Below, in pieces: positions 60,675 to 64,000 of a DNA stretch of 64,000 nucleotides; position 1 is the stretch's first letter, and the number at the start of each line of letters is the position of its first letter. The translations under genes were made by a program, and so were the position numbers. This DNA is from Candidatus Obscuribacterales bacterium. Lineage in GTDB: Bacteria; Cyanobacteriota; Vampirovibrionia; Obscuribacterales; Obscuribacteraceae. The stretch lies in the NCBI GenBank assembly GCA_020634035.1, contig JACKCM010000007.1, forward strand, positions 310,001-374,000. The letters run 5' to 3'. Below the pieces are notes generated by a model, which was given only the letters and a program-made list of their open reading frames with translations, was not told the origin of the DNA and did no database searches.

Positions 60675-60701
60675 AAAGAGCTGCCCGGGGGCAGCTCTTT
60701 T
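60675..60701 (+). terminator. Intrinsic terminator after the desaturase
   Basis: AAAGAGCTGCCC pairs with GGGCAGCTCTTT over a minimal loop, ending in TTTT. With A-rich sequence on the other side it can act in both directions, and the convergent mmsA gene ends at 60741. Confidence 0.85.
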
Positions 60702-60740
60702 GTTGTCGCTCGAAAAAGCTGTAATACTCTTTGAGTGCTA

Positions 60741-62276
60741 TCAGTTGCTTCCCGGCTTCCAGATAGGATCGTGGAATTTGCCCGAATCGGAAGTCGGTTT
60801 AAACCATCTGGTCATGGTCATCTTCTGCTGGGTGTAGAATTGCACTCCTTCTTTGCCCTGAATATGCAGATCTCCGAAGAACGAATTATTCCACCCGGTG
60901 AAGGGGAACCAGGCCATCGGTGCAGGAACACCGACATTGATGCCTATCATTCCGGCATTGAAGCGGTGTTTGAATTCTCTAGCGGCGGCACCACTATTGG
61001 TATAGATAACAGCGCCGTTACCATAAGGACAGTCTTCACCGATTTTAATCGCTTCTTCAATTGATGCGGTCCGCACTACCGACAGTACCGGTCCGAAAAT
61101 CTCTTCTCTGACCACGGTCATGCTGGGGCTGGCTTTATCGAGAATGGTCGGTCCGAAGAAGAAGCCATCCTTTTCCATGGCTGCTCTGCCGTCCACGACA
61201 GCTTCGGCGCCTTCTTTGACACCTTTGTCCACCAGGCCCTTGACTCTGTCGAGATGCTCTTTTGTAATCAGAGGACCCATATCCGGAGCGTTCTTACCAT
61301 CGGCATCAAGGTCGGTTCTACCCACAGACATCTTAGCGGTTGCTTCTATAAGTTGCGGCATAAGGCGCTCGGCTGCGTCACCCACAGGAATGGCCAGGCT
61401 GCCTGCCATGCACCTTTCGCCGGCACAGCCGAAAGCTGACGCTTGCAGGGCTTGCACTGTCGAGTCCATGTCGGCATCGGGCATGATGATGATATGGTTC
61501 TTGGCGCCACCGGCGGCTTGAACCCGTTTACCATTTCTGGTGCCGGTTTCGTAGACATATTTGGCGATATTAGTGGAGCCCACAAATGATATTGCTTTGA
61601 TCTGAGGATGATTGAGCAGGGCATTGACACAGTCTTTGCCGCCATGCACCACGTTGAGCACGCCCTTGGGAGCACCCGCCTGCACCAGGAGCTCTGCAAT
61701 GAAGAGGCTGGTCAGGGGCACTTTTTCTGAGGGTTTCAAAACAAAGGTGTTGCCGCAGGTAATAGCCACCGGATACATCCAGAGAGGCACCATGGCAGGA
61801 AAGTTGAAGGGGGCGATACCGGCACAGACACCGAGGGGATGTCTCACGGTTTCGCAATCTACATTGCGGGCGATATTCTCTATCGATTCTCCGGTGAGCA
61901 GGCTGGGGATGCCGCAGGAGAACTCCACCACTTCTATCGCTCTTTGTACCGAAGCTCTCGCTTCAGGCAGCGTCTTGCCGTGTTCCCGGGTGACCAGGCG
62001 AGCAATCTCTTCGAAGTTCGAGTCGAGTAGATTCTTGAAGCGGAACATCAGCCGGGCCCGTTCTACCGCCGGCACTTCTCGCCATTCTAAGAAGGCTTTA
62101 TGAGCAGACTGAACCGCTTTGTCCACATCGCTATCACCGCCCATGGGGACTTTGGCTATCACTTCGCCGGTAGAAGGGTTGAATACGTCTCCATACTCGG
62201 TGGCTTCTGACTCGTGCCAGGTGCCATCGATCAATAGTTTGCAGGTTTCCACCGCGTTGCTCTGTTTAACGGCCAT
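60741..62276 (-). CDS. mmsA: CoA-acylating methylmalonate-semialdehyde dehydrogenase
   Basis: 511 residues with GGAGGAG 5 bases before the ATG. It oxidises methylmalonate semialdehyde and malonate semialdehyde to propionyl-CoA and acetyl-CoA with NAD and CoA (EC 1.2.1.27), in valine and inositol catabolism. ALDH fold: GVCAGIAPFNFPAMVPLWMY, LKPSEKVPLTS, FVGSTNIAKYVY, and the catalytic cysteine in GCAGERCMAGS, which is the MmsA signature. No other valine-degradation gene adjoins it. Close aldehyde dehydrogenases have Gln in place of this Glu/Arg context, so the call is firm. Confidence 0.94.
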   Translation of the reverse strand: MAVKQSNAVETCKLLIDGTWHESEATEYGDVFNPSTGEVIAKVPMGGDSDVDKAVQSAHKAFLEWREVPAVERARLMFRFKNLLDSNFEEIARLVTREHGKTLPEARASVQRAIEVVEFSCGIPSLLTGESIENIARNVDCETVRHPLGVCAGIAPFNFPAMVPLWMYPVAITCGNTFVLKPSEKVPLTSLFIAELLVQAGAPKGVLNVVHGGKDCVNALLNHPQIKAISFVGSTNIAKYVYETGTRNGKRVQAAGGAKNHIIIMPDADMDSTVQALQASAFGCAGERCMAGSLAIPVGDAAERLMPQLIEATAKMSVGRTDLDADGKNAPDMGPLITKEHLDRVKGLVDKGVKEGAEAVVDGRAAMEKDGFFFGPTILDKASPSMTVVREEIFGPVLSVVRTASIEEAIKIGEDCPYGNGAVIYTNSGAAAREFKHRFNAGMIGINVGVPAPMAWFPFTGWNNSFFGDLHIQGKEGVQFYTQQKMTMTRWFKPTSDSGKFHDPIWKPGSN

Positions 62277-62522
62277 TCGAACTCCTCCGACAGCGATCTT
62301 TATATATGGATAGCGTTATAAGATATATGTATTTGTTCGCTATTACAATCTCGTCCGCCGGTAAAAGCCTCTGGTTGTCAAACGGCTTTGTCTGTAAAAG
62401 CCTTATTCTCAGTGCCTTTTGCGCTTCGTCTCCGGGCTCTATCCGGGCTGGCTATATATTTCTAATATTCATTTGATAAAGCCTGATTTCCGTCTGCTTC
62501 GATCTTCTATAAACTCTTAGCT

Positions 62523-63695
62523 GTGAAAGATTTGAGAACCGATTTTCCTATCAAGGACACATATGCTTATTTCATGACCTCGGCAGCCGGTCCGATGCCG
62601 AAGCCTGCCTATGAAACTTTTGTAGAATTCGGCAGCCTGCTTCATCTGACCGGCTCGGTGAAGTTTCCTCAGTGGATTGAGTACATGGAGAAGAGCCGCA
62701 TCAGCGCCTCCCGATTGCTTGGTGCCCCTAAAGAGAACATCGCCTTTGTCAAAAATACCGGTATTGGCCTTTGGATTGCTTCCCGGTTATTAGATTGGAA
62801 GCACGGTGACGAGATCATTCTTCCTGCCGGAGAATTTCCATCTAATATCTATCCCTGGCTCTCTTTAGAAGAGCGGGGGGTCTCGATCAAATGGATAGAG
62901 CCCAATATAAAAGACCATCCTGTTCCAAGAGTTGATAGAGAGTCGATTCTACCTTTGCTCACAGAGAGGACAAAACTTCTTTCTGTCTCTTTCGTGCAGT
63001 TCGATGATGGTGCCCGTCGCAATATAAAAGAGCTTTCCGACCTGGCGAAAGAATTTGGTCTGGTTTTCGTGGTCGATGCCATCCAGGGTCTCGGTGCACT
63101 GCCTTTTGACCTCAAAGAATTCGAAGCCGATTTCGTCTGTGCCGGTTCTCAAAAATGGCTTCTTTCGTCACCGGGAGCCGGTCTTCTATACATCCATCCA
63201 AAGTGGCTCGAAGTCGAAAAAGTCCCCAATTTTGGCTGGTTATCCGTGGATGACCCATTCAACACCGCCCCCGGTTCTTTCGCCGAATCGCACAAACGCT
63301 TGTTGCCCACGGCCAAACGATTTGAGGAAGGCACACCGAACTTCGCCGGAATAGCCACTCTTGGTGCGAGTATAGATTATCTGCTGGACTATGGAATCGA
63401 GAATATCTCATTGAGGATAAAAGCCCTTACAGATCTATTAGTTGAACGGCTGGAGAGTCTGGATTGTCGCGTGGTCAGCCCCCGAGAGGAAGATGACTGG
63501 TCAGGCATTGTCTCTTTTTGTCATCCCTCTTTAGATTCCCTGGCGGTCGACCGTGAGTTCAATAGCGCCAATATCATTACCTCGGTAAGAAATGACTGGG
63601 TCAGGGTGGCGGTGGATTTCTTCAATGACGAAGAAGAGCTAGAGAGATTGGTCGCTTCTTTGAAGAGTCAGCTGGACAGGGTTGTGGTAGCATGA
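62523..63695 (+). CDS. Class V aminotransferase (cysteine desulfurase/epimerase-like)
   Basis: 390 residues from a GTG at 62523 with a weak ribosome site. PLP fold-type I, class V: N-terminal YFMTSAAGPMPKPAYET, Asp185 and Gln188 in VVDAIQGLGALPFDL and the PLP-lysine Lys211 in CAGSQKWLLSSPGAG. There is no conserved desulfurase Cys loop visible, so it is closer to isopenicillin-N-epimerase or kynureninase-like members. The substrate is unknown. The stop overlaps the start of the following lipoprotein gene (ATGA), so they form an operon. Confidence 0.9.
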   Translation: MKDLRTDFPIKDTYAYFMTSAAGPMPKPAYETFVEFGSLLHLTGSVKFPQWIEYMEKSRISASRLLGAPKENIAFVKNTGIGLWIASRLLDWKHGDEIILPAGEFPSNIYPWLSLEERGVSIKWIEPNIKDHPVPRVDRESILPLLTERTKLLSVSFVQFDDGARRNIKELSDLAKEFGLVFVVDAIQGLGALPFDLKEFEADFVCAGSQKWLLSSPGAGLLYIHPKWLEVEKVPNFGWLSVDDPFNTAPGSFAESHKRLLPTAKRFEEGTPNFAGIATLGASIDYLLDYGIENISLRIKALTDLLVERLESLDCRVVSPREEDDWSGIVSFCHPSLDSLAVDREFNSANIITSVRNDWVRVAVDFFNDEEELERLVASLKSQLDRVVVA

Positions 63696-64000
63696 ATTCA
63701 GGTTTCGGCAAAAGTAGATATTTTCTCTTCATCATATTCGGTGCTTTCTTAATGCTATTTTCTGCCGCTTGCGGAAAGGCAAAAAGCGATAAAGATGCCA
63801 CCGAAATAAAGAAGCTGACCGCACTCGAAGATCAATCCGAAGTCAAGCTCTTCAAAACAGTCCGCCCGATTGAACTGAGCGGATATGACGACAACGCTAT
63901 GGAGCCTGAGATCTCACCTTCCGGAGAGACCCTGTTTTTCAATAACTCGAACGCCACCGGTGTTCACTCTAAATTGCATTACGCTACTAAGAAATCTGAT
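63692..64000 (+). CDS. Lipoprotein with WD40-like (PD40) repeat, cut by window end
   Basis: The ATG at 63692 overlaps the previous stop. 103 codons are visible and the frame stays open to base 64000. The signal peptide FLFIIFGAFLMLFSAACG has a lipobox ending in Cys (about residue 24), so it is a lipoprotein. PEISPSGETLFFNNSN is the start of a WD40-like beta-propeller repeat of the TolB/PD40 kind. The full protein is likely a periplasmic beta-propeller. Coupled to the class V aminotransferase. Confidence 0.85.
   Translation, partial: MNSGFGKSRYFLFIIFGAFLMLFSAACGKAKSDKDATEIKKLTALEDQSEVKLFKTVRPIELSGYDDNAMEPEISPSGETLFFNNSNATGVHSKLHYATKKSD

Noticed and set aside
1..64000. tRNA, rRNA, riboswitch or complete insertion sequence
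   Set aside because: I looked for cloverleaf ends, conserved rRNA blocks, transposase genes and known riboswitch cores and saw none that I can support by eye.

Overview
The window looks like chromosomal DNA of a Gram-negative-type bacterium of roughly balanced base composition. It carries a periplasmic alpha-2-macroglobulin, an RND efflux pump, a class A penicillin-binding protein and many signal peptides. Kinesin-light-chain-type TPR proteins, a caspase-like protease, a Ser/Thr kinase remnant, a sigma-region-4-like protein and an acyl-lipid desaturase suggest a non-photosynthetic relative of the cyanobacteria (Vampirovibrionia/Melainabacteria, for example Obscuribacterales). That placement is inference; there is no rRNA gene here to settle it. 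I saw no tRNA, CRISPR array, complete insertion sequence or prophage.

Layout. 0-4.6 kb (+): the end of one helical protein, a secreted TPR protein translationally coupled to a sigma-4-like protein, and a large secreted unknown protein. 4.6-18.6 kb (mostly -): alpha-2-macroglobulin, a thiamine-binding-type protein, then a tight four-gene run (caspase-like protease, calpain/papain-like predicted cysteine protease, unknown, double-SAF membrane protein). 18.9-27.9 kb: L-serine dehydratase; a TetR-MFP-RND efflux operon with a perfect palindromic operator; an O-methyltransferase/AsnS pair. 27.9-36.5 kb: small poorly conserved genes, a DEAD-box helicase, a kinase stump and several genes broken by single-base shifts, two of them at A-runs. 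This is the most decayed, or least reliably sequenced, part of the window. 36.7-47.2 kb: an S41 protease without a signal peptide, a sodium:solute symporter with an EVE protein, PBP1A, small envelope proteins and a 760-residue TPR protein.

47.3-64 kb: a 1051-residue fusion of a methyltransferase and an aminotransferase-fold domain resembling plant methionine S-methyltransferase, followed by a short-chain dehydrogenase; a probable operon of glutamate dehydrogenase, OPT transporter, winged-helix membrane protein and MOSC protein; a small AAA ATPase; a fatty-acid desaturase with a clear terminator; methylmalonate-semialdehyde dehydrogenase; and a class V aminotransferase overlapping a lipoprotein that runs off the window.

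How they fit together. Amino-acid use is a recurrent theme (serine dehydratase, glutamate dehydrogenase, OPT transport, the MmsA step of valine catabolism). Envelope building and defence is another (A2M, PBP1A, Spy-like protein, efflux pump, proteases). The best candidates for something undescribed are the caspase plus calpain-like operon, the bacterial plant-type methionine methyltransferase, and the secreted TPR/sigma-4 pair.
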